From contig NZ_JNWV01000020.1 of NCBI RefSeq assembly GCF_000716535.1, forward strand, positions 186,001 through 250,000: DNA of 64,000 nt, given 5' to 3'. The stretch is from Streptomyces flaveolus. GTDB lineage: Bacteria; Actinomycetota; Actinomycetes; Streptomycetales; Streptomycetaceae. Each line of letters starts with the position of its first letter. The first letter of the stretch is position 1. Shown piece after piece: positions 9,393 to 18,041 of the stretch. A program made the translations under genes and the position numbers. Below the pieces are notes generated by a model. It worked only from the letters and a program-made list of their open reading frames with translations. It was not told where the DNA came from and searched no databases.

Positions 9393-10655
9393 ATGATCAG
9401 AAGACAACGGCTGGCGGCGGGCGTATGCGCTCTGCTCGCCGCCCTGACGGCCGGGATCGCGTTTCCCGCCGGTGCGGTCGCCGATGAGACGGACCAGGCC
9501 GCTCCGAAGGTCGAACTGGTGCTGGACGTCAGCGGTTCCATGCGCACCCGTGACATCGACGGCGGCACCCGGATGGCCGCGGCGAAGCAGGCGTTCAACG
9601 AGGTGCTGGACGCGACCCCGGAGGAGGTCCAGCTCGGCATCCGTACGCTCGGCGCCAACTACCGCGGCAACGACCGCAAGGAGGGCTGCAAGGACACCGA
9701 GCAGCTCTACCCGGTCGGCCCGCTGAACCGGACCGACGCGAAGACGGCCGTGGCCACGCTGGCACCGACCGGCTGGACGCCGATCGGGCCCGCGCTGCTG
9801 AAGGCGGCGGACGACCTGAACGGCGGTGACGGCACCCGCCGTATCGTCCTGATCAGCGACGGCGAGGACACCTGCCAGCCGCTCGACCCGTGCGAGGTGG
9901 CCCGGGAGATAGCCGCCAAGGGCATCGGGCTGACCATCGACACCCTGGGCCTGGTGCCGGACGCCAAGACCCGTGACCAGCTCAGCTGCATCGCGGACGC
10001 CACCGGCGGCACCTACACCGACGTGCGTCACAAGGAGGAACTCAGCGACCGCGTCGGCGAGTTGGTGGATCGGGCCGCCGAACCGGTGGTCACACCGGTG
10101 GCCACCGAGGGCGCGGACCGGTGCGAGAAGGCGCCGGCGCTCAAGTCCGGTCTGTACACCGACCGCGCCGGGTTCGGGCAGCAGCGCTGGTACAAGGTGG
10201 ACGTCGAGCCCGGTCAGGAACTGCGCGCCTCGGTGAGCGTGGCGGACGACCGGGCCGTCCAGCCGAACTACGGTGTGCTGCTGCGGGCGGTGACCGTGCA
10301 CGGCCGGGAGATCGTCCGTGGCGAGGCCGCCGGCACCGGCCGTACGGACGTCGTCTCGACCGGGCTGCGCTACCCGAAGCCGGACAGCGACGACGACGCG
10401 GCGCCCGCGGAGACGGTGTGCCTCCAGGTCACCAGCTCCTTCTCGGCCGCGTCCGGCGTCAAGACGACCCCCGGTCTGCCGCTGGAGCTGACCGTCGACG
10501 TCGTGGACGGACCGTCGGGCCACCACGACGTGGCGGCCTTCGGCCTCGGCCGCGGCTGGTGGCTGCTCGGCACGCTGGTGCTGATCGGCTTCCTCGCCGG
10601 TCTGCTGTGGGGCTGGCTGTCGCGTTGGCGGGTCGCCGTCTGGAGGACGAACTGA
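9393..10655 (+). CDS. Secreted, membrane-anchored VWA domain protein
   Basis: The 420-residue protein has an N-terminal signal peptide (residues 1-30, ending AGAVA), a VWA domain with an intact MIDAS (DVSGS at 45-49, with Thr in TGWTPIG and Asp in ISDGEDTC), a second beta-rich extracellular domain, and a C-terminal membrane helix (WWLLGTLVLIGFLAGLLWGWL) followed by a short basic tail. It is therefore displayed outside the membrane and binds a partner through a divalent metal. Its stop overlaps the next start (TGATG at 10653-10657), so it is translationally coupled to the secreted protein that follows. Ligand unknown. Confidence 0.85.
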   Translation: MIRRQRLAAGVCALLAALTAGIAFPAGAVADETDQAAPKVELVLDVSGSMRTRDIDGGTRMAAAKQAFNEVLDATPEEVQLGIRTLGANYRGNDRKEGCKDTEQLYPVGPLNRTDAKTAVATLAPTGWTPIGPALLKAADDLNGGDGTRRIVLISDGEDTCQPLDPCEVAREIAAKGIGLTIDTLGLVPDAKTRDQLSCIADATGGTYTDVRHKEELSDRVGELVDRAAEPVVTPVATEGADRCEKAPALKSGLYTDRAGFGQQRWYKVDVEPGQELRASVSVADDRAVQPNYGVLLRAVTVHGREIVRGEAAGTGRTDVVSTGLRYPKPDSDDDAAPAETVCLQVTSSFSAASGVKTTPGLPLELTVDVVDGPSGHHDVAAFGLGRGWWLLGTLVLIGFLAGLLWGWLSRWRVAVWRTN

Positions 10656-11455
10656 TGCGTATCACACGTGTGCTGGGCGCCGCGCTGCTGGCGCTGGGGC
10701 TGGCCGCCGGACCGGCCGCCGCCGACTCCTCGCCCTCCCCGAGCGCCTCCGCCGACGGCGACGCGCCCACCCGGGCGGGCACCTCCTTCCGTACGGCGAC
10801 CGAGATCGACCAGGGGCAGCAGGCCACCGCCTCCGGCTCCACCGGCGACTACCTGTACTGGTCGTTCCCCGCGGACACCGGGCAGCGCCCCACCGTCAAG
10901 GCGACGGTGAAGCTCCCCGACGCGCACGGCTCCGAGACCTGGCAGCTCGACGTGTACGACGGACTGCGCCGCCGCCAGTCCTGCCAGTACGGCGCCCAGT
11001 CCCGCACCGCCGCGCAGGGCGCCGCCTCCGTCGAACTGGCCTGTGTGCTGCGCACGGTGCGCGGCTGGGCGGAGCCGTGGGCCAATGACCCGCTGCCGGG
11101 CACGTACTACGTCCGGCTGACGGTGGTGGACCTCGGCGCCGCCGACCTCGGAAAGCCGGTGAGCGCGGAGGTGCGCGTCGACTCCAAGGGCATCGGCGGC
11201 CCGGCGGCCGTGGACGGCTCGCTGGGCAAGCCGCTCGTCCCCGGGATCGCCGTCAAGTCGGAGGAGGACAAGGACGGTGCGAAGGGTGCCGTGCTGTCCA
11301 GCTTCGGCTCGGACGACGGCTGGTCGTCCGGGTGGTGGTCCGACCGGTGGGTGTGGACCGGGATCGGCGCGGTGCTGGCCGCGCTCGCCGGGATCGGCGG
11401 CTACGTGCTGACGCGGGGCGCCGGACGGCCGTCGCGGGTGCCGCCGAACGTGTGA
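10655..11455 (+). CDS. Secreted membrane-anchored protein, partner of the VWA protein
   Basis: The 266-residue product has a signal peptide (RITRVLGAALLALGLAAGPAAA), a beta-rich extracellular domain (about residues 45-180, YLYWSFPADTGQRPTVKATV) and a C-terminal membrane helix (WTGIGAVLAALAGIGGYVLT). The extracellular domain resembles the small PPC-like beta domains seen after secreted peptidases, but I see no catalytic motif. Start-stop overlap with the VWA gene indicates an obligate pair, and it shares that protein's topology. A strong terminator follows at 11470-11493. Role unknown; a cell-surface complex with the VWA protein is the likely reading. Confidence 0.75.
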   Translation: MRITRVLGAALLALGLAAGPAAADSSPSPSASADGDAPTRAGTSFRTATEIDQGQQATASGSTGDYLYWSFPADTGQRPTVKATVKLPDAHGSETWQLDVYDGLRRRQSCQYGAQSRTAAQGAASVELACVLRTVRGWAEPWANDPLPGTYYVRLTVVDLGAADLGKPVSAEVRVDSKGIGGPAAVDGSLGKPLVPGIAVKSEEDKDGAKGAVLSSFGSDDGWSSGWWSDRWVWTGIGAVLAALAGIGGYVLTRGAGRPSRVPPNV

Positions 11456-11469
11456 GCCGATGCAGCGCC

Positions 11470-11493
11470 AAGGCCCGCCTGACGGCGGGCCTT
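11470..11493. terminator. Bidirectional terminator
   Basis: AAGGCCCGCC / TGAC loop / GGCGGGCCTT is a perfect 10-bp stem followed by a T. It separates the convergent VWA operon and the HxlR-type regulator. Confidence 0.9.
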
Positions 11494-11509
11494 TCCGCTC
11501 GCCGGACGG

Positions 11510-12136
11510 TCACGCCTCCCGCAGTGCCTTGGCGAGCGTGCCGTCCCCGGTCACCGTCACCCGGCCGTCCCGCACCGCGTCCGGCAGCCCCGTCTCCCCG
11601 CGGGCGATGGCTTCGCAGGTCGCCGCGTCCATCACCAAGCGCGCGTCCGCCTCGCCGGGCGCGGGCCCGTCGCCGTACACCGGCCCCTCCTCCGCGCCGA
11701 CGTGGAGGTGGAAGTCCCCCTCCTCCAGGCCGACTTCCACGACACCCTCGCCGTCCAGCGCCCGCAGCAGCGGCAGTGCGAACCAGTGCGCGCGGACCGC
11801 GTCGGTGGGCCTGCGCTCCCCCAGCTCTTCCTCACCCCACGCGCCCAGCGCTTGCAGTACGGGCAGCAACTGGCGCCCGCGTGCGGTGAGTTCGTACACG
11901 TACGCCGCACCCGGCGGGGGCAGCCGCCGTCTGGTGGTGAGCCCGTCCCGTTCCATGTCCTTCAGCCGCGAGGCGAGTACGTCCGTGCTGACGCCGGGCA
12001 GGTCCGCGTGCAGGTCCGTGTAGCGGCGCGGGCCGGCGAGCAGTTCGCGGACGATCAGCAGGGTCCAGCGGTCGCCGACGAGGTCGAGGGCGCGGGCTGC
12101 GGAGCAGTACTGGTCGTAGCTTCGGCGAGGTGACAT
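11510..12136 (-). CDS. HxlR-family winged-helix regulator with C-terminal sterol-carrier-like domain
   Basis: The N-terminal 100 residues (YCSAARALDLVGDRWTLLIVRELLAGPRRYTDL, then VLASRLKDMERDGL) are a typical HxlR winged helix. The C-terminal 100 residues (VVEVGLEEGDFHLHVGAEEG, ARLVMDAATCEAIARGE) look like an SCP2-type lipid- or small-molecule-binding domain, which is common in actinobacterial members and probably senses the ligand. Total 208 residues. The ATG is at 12136. It diverges from the aminotransferase at 12218, and three CCAAGC-type half-sites lie between them, so it probably represses that gene and itself. Confidence 0.88.
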   Translation of the reverse strand: MSPRRSYDQYCSAARALDLVGDRWTLLIVRELLAGPRRYTDLHADLPGVSTDVLASRLKDMERDGLTTRRRLPPPGAAYVYELTARGRQLLPVLQALGAWGEEELGERRPTDAVRAHWFALPLLRALDGEGVVEVGLEEGDFHLHVGAEEGPVYGDGPAPGEADARLVMDAATCEAIARGETGLPDAVRDGRVTVTGDGTLAKALREA

Positions 12137-12158
12137 GCGACGCAGTCTAGACGCGTTG

Positions 12159-12194
12159 TTGGACTTTCCAAGCTCCCGCTTGGTAAAACCAAGC
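12159..12194. promoter_or_regulatory. Composite operator between HxlR-type regulator and aminotransferase
   Basis: Overlapping inverted repeats: TTGGA-CTT-TCCAA (12159-12171), CCAAGC-TCCC-GCTTGG (12168-12183) and GCTTGG-TAAAA-CCAAGC (12178-12194). The three CCAAGC half-sites alternate in orientation. The block lies between divergent start codons and ends 14 bases before the GGAGGGG ribosome site of the aminotransferase. Confidence 0.75.
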
Positions 12195-12217
12195 AACACG
12201 AGTTTCCGGAGGGGCGC

Positions 12218-13426
12218 ATGGAGTTCCGGCAGTCCAACAAGCTCAGCGAGGTGTGCTACGAGATCCGCGGCCCGGTGATCGAGCACGCCAACGCGCTGGA
12301 GGAGGCGGGGCACAGCGTGCTGCGCCTGAACACCGGCAACCCCGCGGCCTTCGGATTCGAGGCGCCGGAGGAGATCCTCCAGGACATGATCAGGATGCTG
12401 CCGCGGGCACACGGCTACACGGACTCCCGCGGTGTCCTCTCCGCCCGTCGCGCGGTCGCCCAGCGCTACCAGAACCTGGGCCTCGACGTGGACGTGGACG
12501 ACGTCTACCTGGGCAACGGCGTCTCGGAGCTGGTCTCCATGGCCGTCCAGGCGCTGATCGAGGACGGGGACGAAGTCCTCATCCCCGCACCGGACTTCCC
12601 CCTCTGGACGGCCGTCACCACGCTGGCCGGCGGCAAGGCCGTGCACTACCTGTGCGACGAACAGGCCGACTGGAACCCGGACCTGGCCGACATGGCGTCG
12701 AAGATCACCGACCGCACCAAGGCCGTGGTCATCATCAACCCGAACAACCCGACCGGCGCGGTCTACCCGAAGGAGGTCGTCGAGGGCATCCTCGACCTGG
12801 CCCGCCGGCACGGCCTGATGGTGTTCGCCGACGAGATCTACGACCAGATCCTCTACGACGACGCCGTCCACCACTCGGCCGCGGCGCTCGCCCCCGACCT
12901 CGTCGTCCTCACCTTCTGCGGCCTGTCCAAGACGTACCGGGTGGCGGGCTTCCGCTCCGGCTGGCTGGTGGTCACCGGGCCGAAACAGCACGCCAAGGAC
13001 TACCTGGAGGGCCTGACGATGCTGGCCTCCATGCGGCTGTGCGCCAACGCGCCCGCCCAGTACGCCATCCAGGCCGCCCTCGGCGGACGCCAGTCCATCG
13101 GCGAACTCACCGTGCCCGGCGGCCGGTTGTACGAGCAGCGGAACGTGGCCTGGGAGAAGCTCAACGAGATCCCGGGCGTGTCCTGCGTCAAACCCAAGGG
13201 CGCGCTGTACGCGTTCCCGCGCATCGACCCCAAGGTGCACCCCATCCACGACGACGAGAAGTTCGTCCTGGACCTGCTGCTGCGCGAGAAGATCCAGGTG
13301 GTCCAGGGCACCGGCTTCAACTGGCCCTCCCCCGACCACTTCCGCATCCTGACCCTGCCGCACGCGGACGACCTGGAAGCGGCGATCGGCCGGATCGGCA
13401 GGTTCCTCAGCGGCTACCGGCAGTAG
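12218..13426 (+). CDS. Fold-type I PLP-dependent aminotransferase (alanine aminotransferase-like)
   Basis: The 402 residues match class I/II aminotransferases, in particular the AlaA-like group that makes alanine from pyruvate and glutamate. NPNNPTGAVYP (about residue 175) and the PLP lysine in SKTYRVAGFRSGW (about 237) are intact, and FADEIYDQILYD supplies the Asp/Tyr cofactor contacts. The ATG at 12218 has an excellent GGAGGGG four bases upstream. Monocistronic and probably under the neighbouring HxlR-type regulator. The substrate is not certain from sequence. Confidence 0.92.
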   Translation: MEFRQSNKLSEVCYEIRGPVIEHANALEEAGHSVLRLNTGNPAAFGFEAPEEILQDMIRMLPRAHGYTDSRGVLSARRAVAQRYQNLGLDVDVDDVYLGNGVSELVSMAVQALIEDGDEVLIPAPDFPLWTAVTTLAGGKAVHYLCDEQADWNPDLADMASKITDRTKAVVIINPNNPTGAVYPKEVVEGILDLARRHGLMVFADEIYDQILYDDAVHHSAAALAPDLVVLTFCGLSKTYRVAGFRSGWLVVTGPKQHAKDYLEGLTMLASMRLCANAPAQYAIQAALGGRQSIGELTVPGGRLYEQRNVAWEKLNEIPGVSCVKPKGALYAFPRIDPKVHPIHDDEKFVLDLLLREKIQVVQGTGFNWPSPDHFRILTLPHADDLEAAIGRIGRFLSGYRQ

Positions 13427-13540
13427 GCGCCTGGCCCGTTTCGCGCGTTCGTGCGAAGATCACCCCCGTTGACGACCGGGGGACGCACGCGGGGCGGGCC
13501 GCCCCTCAGCTCTCGGTGCGTGCCCGACCAGCGCGCACCC

Positions 13541-13591
13541 CCCCCTGGTCCGGTCCGGGCAGACCCGTCAGCCCCGTCAGACCAGGGGGAG
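13541..13591 (+). promoter_or_regulatory. Leader hairpin that pairs with the ribosome-binding site
   Basis: CCCCCTGGTC (13541-13550) is a perfect complement of GACCAGGGGG (13580-13589), with about 29 bases between. The downstream arm contains most of the Shine-Dalgarno sequence of the protease gene starting at 13597 (GGGGGAG, 13585-13591). If it folds in the mRNA, translation would be gated. The structure is seen in sequence; regulation is inferred. Confidence 0.55.
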
Positions 13592-13596
13592 CAGCA

Positions 13597-15423
13597 GTGT
13601 TCTCGTACGGACAACGCCGTACGCACGGAACGCGCCGTACGGCCGTCGTCGTGCTGTGCGCGGTGATACTCGGGCTCGCGGTGCCGAGCGCCCGGGCCGC
13701 AGAAGAGTCCCGGCCGTCCGCGCCCGCCGCCGGGCAGGAGGCACGGCAGGCCGCGCGCTTCTGGACCGCACAGCGCATGGCCGGCGCACGTCCGCTGGAC
13801 GCGGCGCGGCACGTGCCGGCGGAGCCGGGAGCGGCGACCGCTGCGGCGGCCCGGCCGAAGGGCACCCTGTTCAAGGGGACCCGCCTGGTGGGGACGTTCT
13901 TCGGCGCCGACGGACCGAGCGGCACCACCTGGCACTGCACCGGCAGCGTGATCGACACCAAGGCGCGGAACATCGTCCTCACCGCGGCCCACTGCGCGCT
14001 GAACATGAAGGACGACTACATCTTCGTCCCGAAGTTCGTGAAGGGCGCGGCCCCGGACCGGCAGCCGTACGGCATCTTCCACATCCAGCGGATCTTCATC
14101 GACCCCCGGTACGTGCCCGACCGCGGCTCCGCCACCACCAAGAAGGCCGTGTCGGACCTGGACACCGCGTTCGCCCGGGTCTCGGCCAACCAGCGGGGCA
14201 CCTCCCTCCAGGACGCCGTGGGCGGCGGGCTGACCTTCACCCGGCCCACCGGCTACACCCACCGCGGCGTCACCGTCGTCGGCTACCCCTCCCACCGGCA
14301 CAACAGCGCCGGACGCGCCGTCAAGTGCACGGTCCCGACCCAGCAGCTCCGCGGCTACCGGCAGCTCTCGATGACCTGCGGGGGCTACTACGGCGGGGTG
14401 TCCGGCAGCCCGTGGATCACCGACTACAAGGACGACGCCCGCACCGGGCACGTCATCGGCGACCTCGGCGGCTACAACGGCGGCGGCAACGACGCCGAAG
14501 TCGACTACATCAGCTACGCCACCGCGTTCGGCGCCGACGCCGCGAACCTCCTCGCCGACGCCGTCGCCGACCAGGCCCCGCCCACCGACCTGCCGCCGTA
14601 CCGGGGCGTCAAGGGCACCCTGCCGGGCGGCGCCGCACGCTGGCGCAAGGCCGCGCTCCTGGCGTCCGGCGACTACACCGGCGACCGGCACGGCGATCTG
14701 CTGGTGGTCTGGTCCGACGGCGGAGTCACCCTGCACCCGGGCGACGGCAAGGGCGGATTCACCGCCGAGAAGCGGCTGCGGCGGGCCAACTCCACCTGGA
14801 CCCACGCACGGACCCTGACCGGTGGCACCTTCACGGACGGCGCCCGATCCGGCCTGCTGGTGCGCTGGTCCGACGGCGAGGTCACCCTCTACCCGCAGCC
14901 CGGCCCCTCCGGCCTGGGCCGGGAGATCCGGATGGCGCCGCCCCGCTCCGCGTGGAAGAACGCCGTCCAGTTCACCTCCGGAGCGTTCCGGGCGGACGGG
15001 GGCACGGGGCTGTTGGTCCGCTGGGCCGACGGCGCGCTCACGCTGTACCCGGAGATCGGGGCAGGTGGCCTCGGCAGCGGCACCCGGCTCGTCGCGGCGA
15101 ACGGCACCTGGACCAAGGCGGCCCTGCTGGCGGCCGGCGACTTCGACGGTACGGCCGGCGGTGACCTGCTGGTGCGCTGGGCGGACGGCGCACTCGACAC
15201 GTACACCGGCACCTCGGCGGCGGGGCTCGGCACGAGGACGCGGCTGCGCGGCCCGAACGGGCTGTGGCGGCATGCGCAGGCGCTGACGGTCGGCGACTTC
15301 CGCCACGGCCGCTCCGGCAACGACCTGGTCGTGCGCTGGTCCGACGGGGAGACGACGCTGTACGCCGACACCGGCACGAAGACGGTCGGCACCGAGCACA
15401 CGCTGGTCCATCCCGGCACCTGA
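13597..15423 (+). CDS. Secreted trypsin-like protease with C-terminal FG-GAP/VCBS-like repeats
   Basis: The 608-residue protein starts with a signal peptide (RRTAVVVLCAVILGLAVPSARA). A trypsin-like domain follows (about residues 100-320) with His in TAAHC, Asp in SDLDTAF and Ser in GVSGSPW. The C-terminal half holds about five copies of a roughly 50-residue repeat built on LLVRWSDGEVTLYP-type strands and spaced by GDFDG-like turns, which forms a beta-propeller seen in many Streptomyces secreted enzymes. The GTG at 13597 follows GGGGGAG. A lipoprotein gene starts 18 bases downstream. Role: extracellular proteolysis, substrate unknown. The ribosome site lies in a long hairpin (13541-13589). Confidence 0.88.
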   Translation: MFSYGQRRTHGTRRTAVVVLCAVILGLAVPSARAAEESRPSAPAAGQEARQAARFWTAQRMAGARPLDAARHVPAEPGAATAAAARPKGTLFKGTRLVGTFFGADGPSGTTWHCTGSVIDTKARNIVLTAAHCALNMKDDYIFVPKFVKGAAPDRQPYGIFHIQRIFIDPRYVPDRGSATTKKAVSDLDTAFARVSANQRGTSLQDAVGGGLTFTRPTGYTHRGVTVVGYPSHRHNSAGRAVKCTVPTQQLRGYRQLSMTCGGYYGGVSGSPWITDYKDDARTGHVIGDLGGYNGGGNDAEVDYISYATAFGADAANLLADAVADQAPPTDLPPYRGVKGTLPGGAARWRKAALLASGDYTGDRHGDLLVVWSDGGVTLHPGDGKGGFTAEKRLRRANSTWTHARTLTGGTFTDGARSGLLVRWSDGEVTLYPQPGPSGLGREIRMAPPRSAWKNAVQFTSGAFRADGGTGLLVRWADGALTLYPEIGAGGLGSGTRLVAANGTWTKAALLAAGDFDGTAGGDLLVRWADGALDTYTGTSAAGLGTRTRLRGPNGLWRHAQALTVGDFRHGRSGNDLVVRWSDGETTLYADTGTKTVGTEHTLVHPGT

Positions 15424-15440
15424 CTTCCCAGGGGGAAATC

Positions 15441-15989
15441 ATGCGAGCGACCACCTGCCTCGCCGTGCTCACGGCCGGCCTGGCGCTGACGGCCTGCGGC
15501 ACCACCACGACCGCCGCACCGGACGCCACCGCACCGCCCTGCCGGACCGCCTCGCTGACCTGGACGCTGTCCCTGCTCGACGGCGGCGGCACGGAGAAGC
15601 GCGACGGCACGGAGAACGTCGGGCGGCCCAACGCGCGGCTCACCGCCGTCAACAAGGGCCCCGGCACCTGTGTGTTCGCGGGCTATCCGGTCCTGGAGCT
15701 CCACAACGGCAAGGCGGAGAGCGTCGAGGGCACCGGGCAGGGCCGCCCGGCCGCCCTCGCCCTGCCCGGCAAGGCGTCCGTGACCGTGGACCTGCGCTAC
15801 ACGCGCCGTGGCACGAAGGGCGCGGGCACCTGGTGCGTACGGCAGGGCGAGGCCTCGGTCCGCGCACCGCACGACACCCGTGGCACCGTCGTCCCCGTCA
15901 CGGACGCGCACGGGAAGGCCACCGTGATCGAAGCCTGTGGGGAGACCCTCGCCCTGGCGGTGCCGCACCGCACACCGGCCGGGTCCTGA
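15441..15989 (+). CDS. DUF4232-type lipoprotein
   Basis: The 182 residues begin with a lipoprotein signal and lipobox (LALTACGTT, Cys at about residue 19). The rest is a small beta-sandwich with RLTAVNKGPGTCVFAGYPVLEL and a second Cys pair (GTWCVRQ, EACGETL), typical of DUF4232 proteins found exported in actinomycetes. No enzymatic motif. The ATG has GGGGGAAA just upstream, and the gene follows the protease by 18 bases, so it may be translated from the same transcript. Function unknown. Confidence 0.8.
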   Translation: MRATTCLAVLTAGLALTACGTTTTAAPDATAPPCRTASLTWTLSLLDGGGTEKRDGTENVGRPNARLTAVNKGPGTCVFAGYPVLELHNGKAESVEGTGQGRPAALALPGKASVTVDLRYTRRGTKGAGTWCVRQGEASVRAPHDTRGTVVPVTDAHGKATVIEACGETLALAVPHRTPAGS

Positions 15990-16111
15990 GGAACAGTCCT
16001 TCGGACCGGGTCCCGCCGGGCAGGGGCCCTCGCCCCACCCTCACCCCGGCGACCGGCCGTCTGGCGCAGTCCGTCCTGCGGGCGGCAGGCGCCCTGTGCC
16101 ACCGTGCCGTC

Positions 16112-16714
16112 ATGGGTGACCTCTTTCTCGTGCGGCACGGTGAGACCGAGTGGTCGCGGTCCGGGCGGCACACGGGCCGGACCGACGTACCCCTCACCGA
16201 GCACGGACGGGAGGAGGCGCGCCGGCTGGCCCCGCTGATCCGCTCGCACCGGATCGGGGCGGCGTTCGTCAGCCCGTCGCAGCGGGCCCGGGAGACCGCC
16301 CGGCTCATCGGCATCCCGGACGCGCGGGTCGACGCCGACCTTCGCGAGTGGGACTACGGCGGCTACGAGGGTGTGACCACCGCGGACATCCAGCGGAGCC
16401 GGCCCGGCTGGTTCCTGTTCACGGACGGCGTCGCCCCCGGACCGCCGGACCACCCGGGCGAGACCCCGGGGCAGGTCGGGGAGCGCGCCGACCGGATGCT
16501 GGCCAAGGTCGACGCGGCGCTCGCCGACACGGAGGGGGTCGTCGTGCTGATCGCCCACGGCCACTTCCTCCGTGTCCTCACCGCCCGCCGCCTGGGCCTG
16601 CCGCCCCGGCACGGGGCCCTCTTCCAGCTCGCGACGGGGACGCTGTGCCGACTCGGCACGGAGCACGGCCGACCGGTGATCGCCGGGTGGAACATCCGGC
16701 CCCGGGAGGAATGA
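16112..16714 (+). CDS. Histidine phosphatase family protein
   Basis: A 200-residue member of the phosphoglycerate mutase-like histidine phosphatases. The catalytic RHG is in FLVRHGETEW at residues 6-15. LREWDYGGYEG supplies the acid residue, and LIAHGHFLRVL holds the second catalytic His. It resembles small acid phosphatases acting on sugar phosphates or other phosphomonoesters rather than a true glycolytic mutase. The ATG at 16112 has no strong ribosome site. Substrate unknown. Confidence 0.9.
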   Translation: MGDLFLVRHGETEWSRSGRHTGRTDVPLTEHGREEARRLAPLIRSHRIGAAFVSPSQRARETARLIGIPDARVDADLREWDYGGYEGVTTADIQRSRPGWFLFTDGVAPGPPDHPGETPGQVGERADRMLAKVDAALADTEGVVVLIAHGHFLRVLTARRLGLPPRHGALFQLATGTLCRLGTEHGRPVIAGWNIRPREE

Positions 16715-16931
16715 GGAGCAGGGTGGAGTGAGGCCCCGGGTGGGGTGAGGAGCAGGGAATGTTGTCAGACCCGGGTCGTACTCTGCGAATGGGCCACCCG
16801 TCCGACGGTCCGCCACGGCCGCCCGACCGGTGATCCAGCGGGGCCACCCGGCCGACGGACCGGCAGGACCACCCGTCGGCGGTCCCGGCCCACCCCACCG
16901 GCCTCATGACAACGCACCGGGAGGAGCCCCC
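16715..16931. other. Non-coding stretch with simple direct repeats
   Basis: About 217 bases without a gene. The left part carries short GTGAGGAGCAGGG-like repeats. The centre has a GACCCGGGTC palindrome (16768-16777) next to a possible TTGTCA -35. The right part repeats GGCCACCCGnCCGACGG motifs. I cannot assign a role beyond a likely promoter for the gene at 16932. Confidence 0.4.
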
Positions 16932-17552
16932 GTGACCCGACCGCCCACCCCCGCGCAGCGGCGGGTGATCGAGGACGCCGATCCGGTCACCGGCCGGCTG
17001 CGCGGTACCGAGGCCCAGCTCGCGGCGCTGGTGAAGCGGGGGCTCGCCTTCCGGCATCCCCGGCCGCCGCACGACCACTTCCTCACCCCGGCGGGCCACC
17101 GGATACGGGAGGCGGTACCCGAGCCACCGCCGGAACCGGCGCGGGACACCGGCGTGTTCACGGCCCGCGTCGGCGGCGAGGAGGAGCCGCCCGCGTCCGG
17201 TCCGGCCCGGCGGCGCGAGGTGCACAGTGCCTGGCAGGGCCTGCTGGAGCTGCGCCGGATGACGAATCCCGACGGCGCGGCGGACCGGCCCTGCGGGTGG
17301 GAGCGTACGCATCTGGTGCGGGCCGCGGCGCTCGCGCTGGAGGCGGCCGGGCACCGGCCGGCCGGCGGGGACACGGACGGCTACCGGGTCCGGGCGACCC
17401 CGCAGCCGGAGGCGGTGGCGGTGTACGCGCCGGACGCGCCGACGCTGGCGGCGTGCGCGGTCACACTGGAGCGGGCCGGCTGGCAGACGGGCGAGTACAC
17501 GGAGCCCCGGACGAGAGCGCGCTATCTGCTGGCCTCGCCGCGCCGCGTGTGA
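16932..17552 (+). CDS. Hypothetical protein (Streptomyces-restricted type)
   Basis: The 206-residue protein is not one I recognise. The N-terminal 65 residues (PPTPAQRRVIEDADPVTGRLRGTEAQLAALVKRGLA) look like a short helix-turn-helix-like helical block, and the region around HSAWQGLLELRRMTN to AALALEAAGHR is a second helical block. The C-terminal 60 residues (YRVRATPQPEAVAVYAP, LERAGWQTGEY) are mixed alpha/beta. I chose GTG at 16932 because GGGAGGAG lies six bases upstream; an earlier extension to 16830 is repetitive. The thioesterase gene follows after 52 bases. Function unknown. Confidence 0.7.
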   Translation: MTRPPTPAQRRVIEDADPVTGRLRGTEAQLAALVKRGLAFRHPRPPHDHFLTPAGHRIREAVPEPPPEPARDTGVFTARVGGEEEPPASGPARRREVHSAWQGLLELRRMTNPDGAADRPCGWERTHLVRAAALALEAAGHRPAGGDTDGYRVRATPQPEAVAVYAPDAPTLAACAVTLERAGWQTGEYTEPRTRARYLLASPRRV

Positions 17553-17604
17553 CCGGCGTGTCAGGATCGGTCGACCGGAAATTCGAACAGGAGAAGGACA
17601 AGCA

Positions 17605-18027
17605 GTGGCCGAACCGTTTTCCGTCCGTGTGACCGTCCGCGGCTACGAGACCGATGTGCAGGGGCATCTCAACCAGGCGGTGTACCTCAACTACGCGGAG
17701 CACGCCCGCTGGTCGCTGCTCCAGGCGGCCGGAATCAGCCAGGCCCGGCTGGCGGGGCAGGGCGTGGGGCCGGTGGCGCTGGAGACGACCATCCGCTACC
17801 GCCGTGAGCTGCTCGCCGGCGACGAGGTCGACGTGACCTGCGAGTTCGAGTGGGGGGAGGGAAAGACCTTCCGGATCCGGCAGGAGCTCGTGAAGACCGA
17901 CGGCACCCTGGCGGCCGAGGTGGTCGCGGTGGGCGGCCTGCTGAACCTCACCGAGCGCAAGCTGCTGGCCGACCCCCGGGAGGTGTTCAAGGAGCTGGCG
18001 ACGGACCCCGGTCTGTTCGGCCTGTAG
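17605..18027 (+). CDS. Acyl-CoA thioesterase (4HBT hotdog fold)
   Basis: At 140 residues this is a single hotdog domain. TDVQGHLNQAVYLNYAEHARW (about 15-35) is the 4-hydroxybenzoyl-CoA thioesterase signature with the catalytic Asp replaced in context by DVQGHLN, as in the YbgC/FadM type. It would hydrolyse acyl-CoA in the cytoplasm. The GTG at 17605 follows AGGAGAAGGA. It is convergent with the HxlR regulator, only 14 bases away, and no terminator hairpin is visible between them. Substrate chain length unknown. Confidence 0.9.
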   Translation: MAEPFSVRVTVRGYETDVQGHLNQAVYLNYAEHARWSLLQAAGISQARLAGQGVGPVALETTIRYRRELLAGDEVDVTCEFEWGEGKTFRIRQELVKTDGTLAAEVVAVGGLLNLTERKLLADPREVFKELATDPGLFGL

Positions 18028-18041
18028 TCCCCGGCGGAGGC

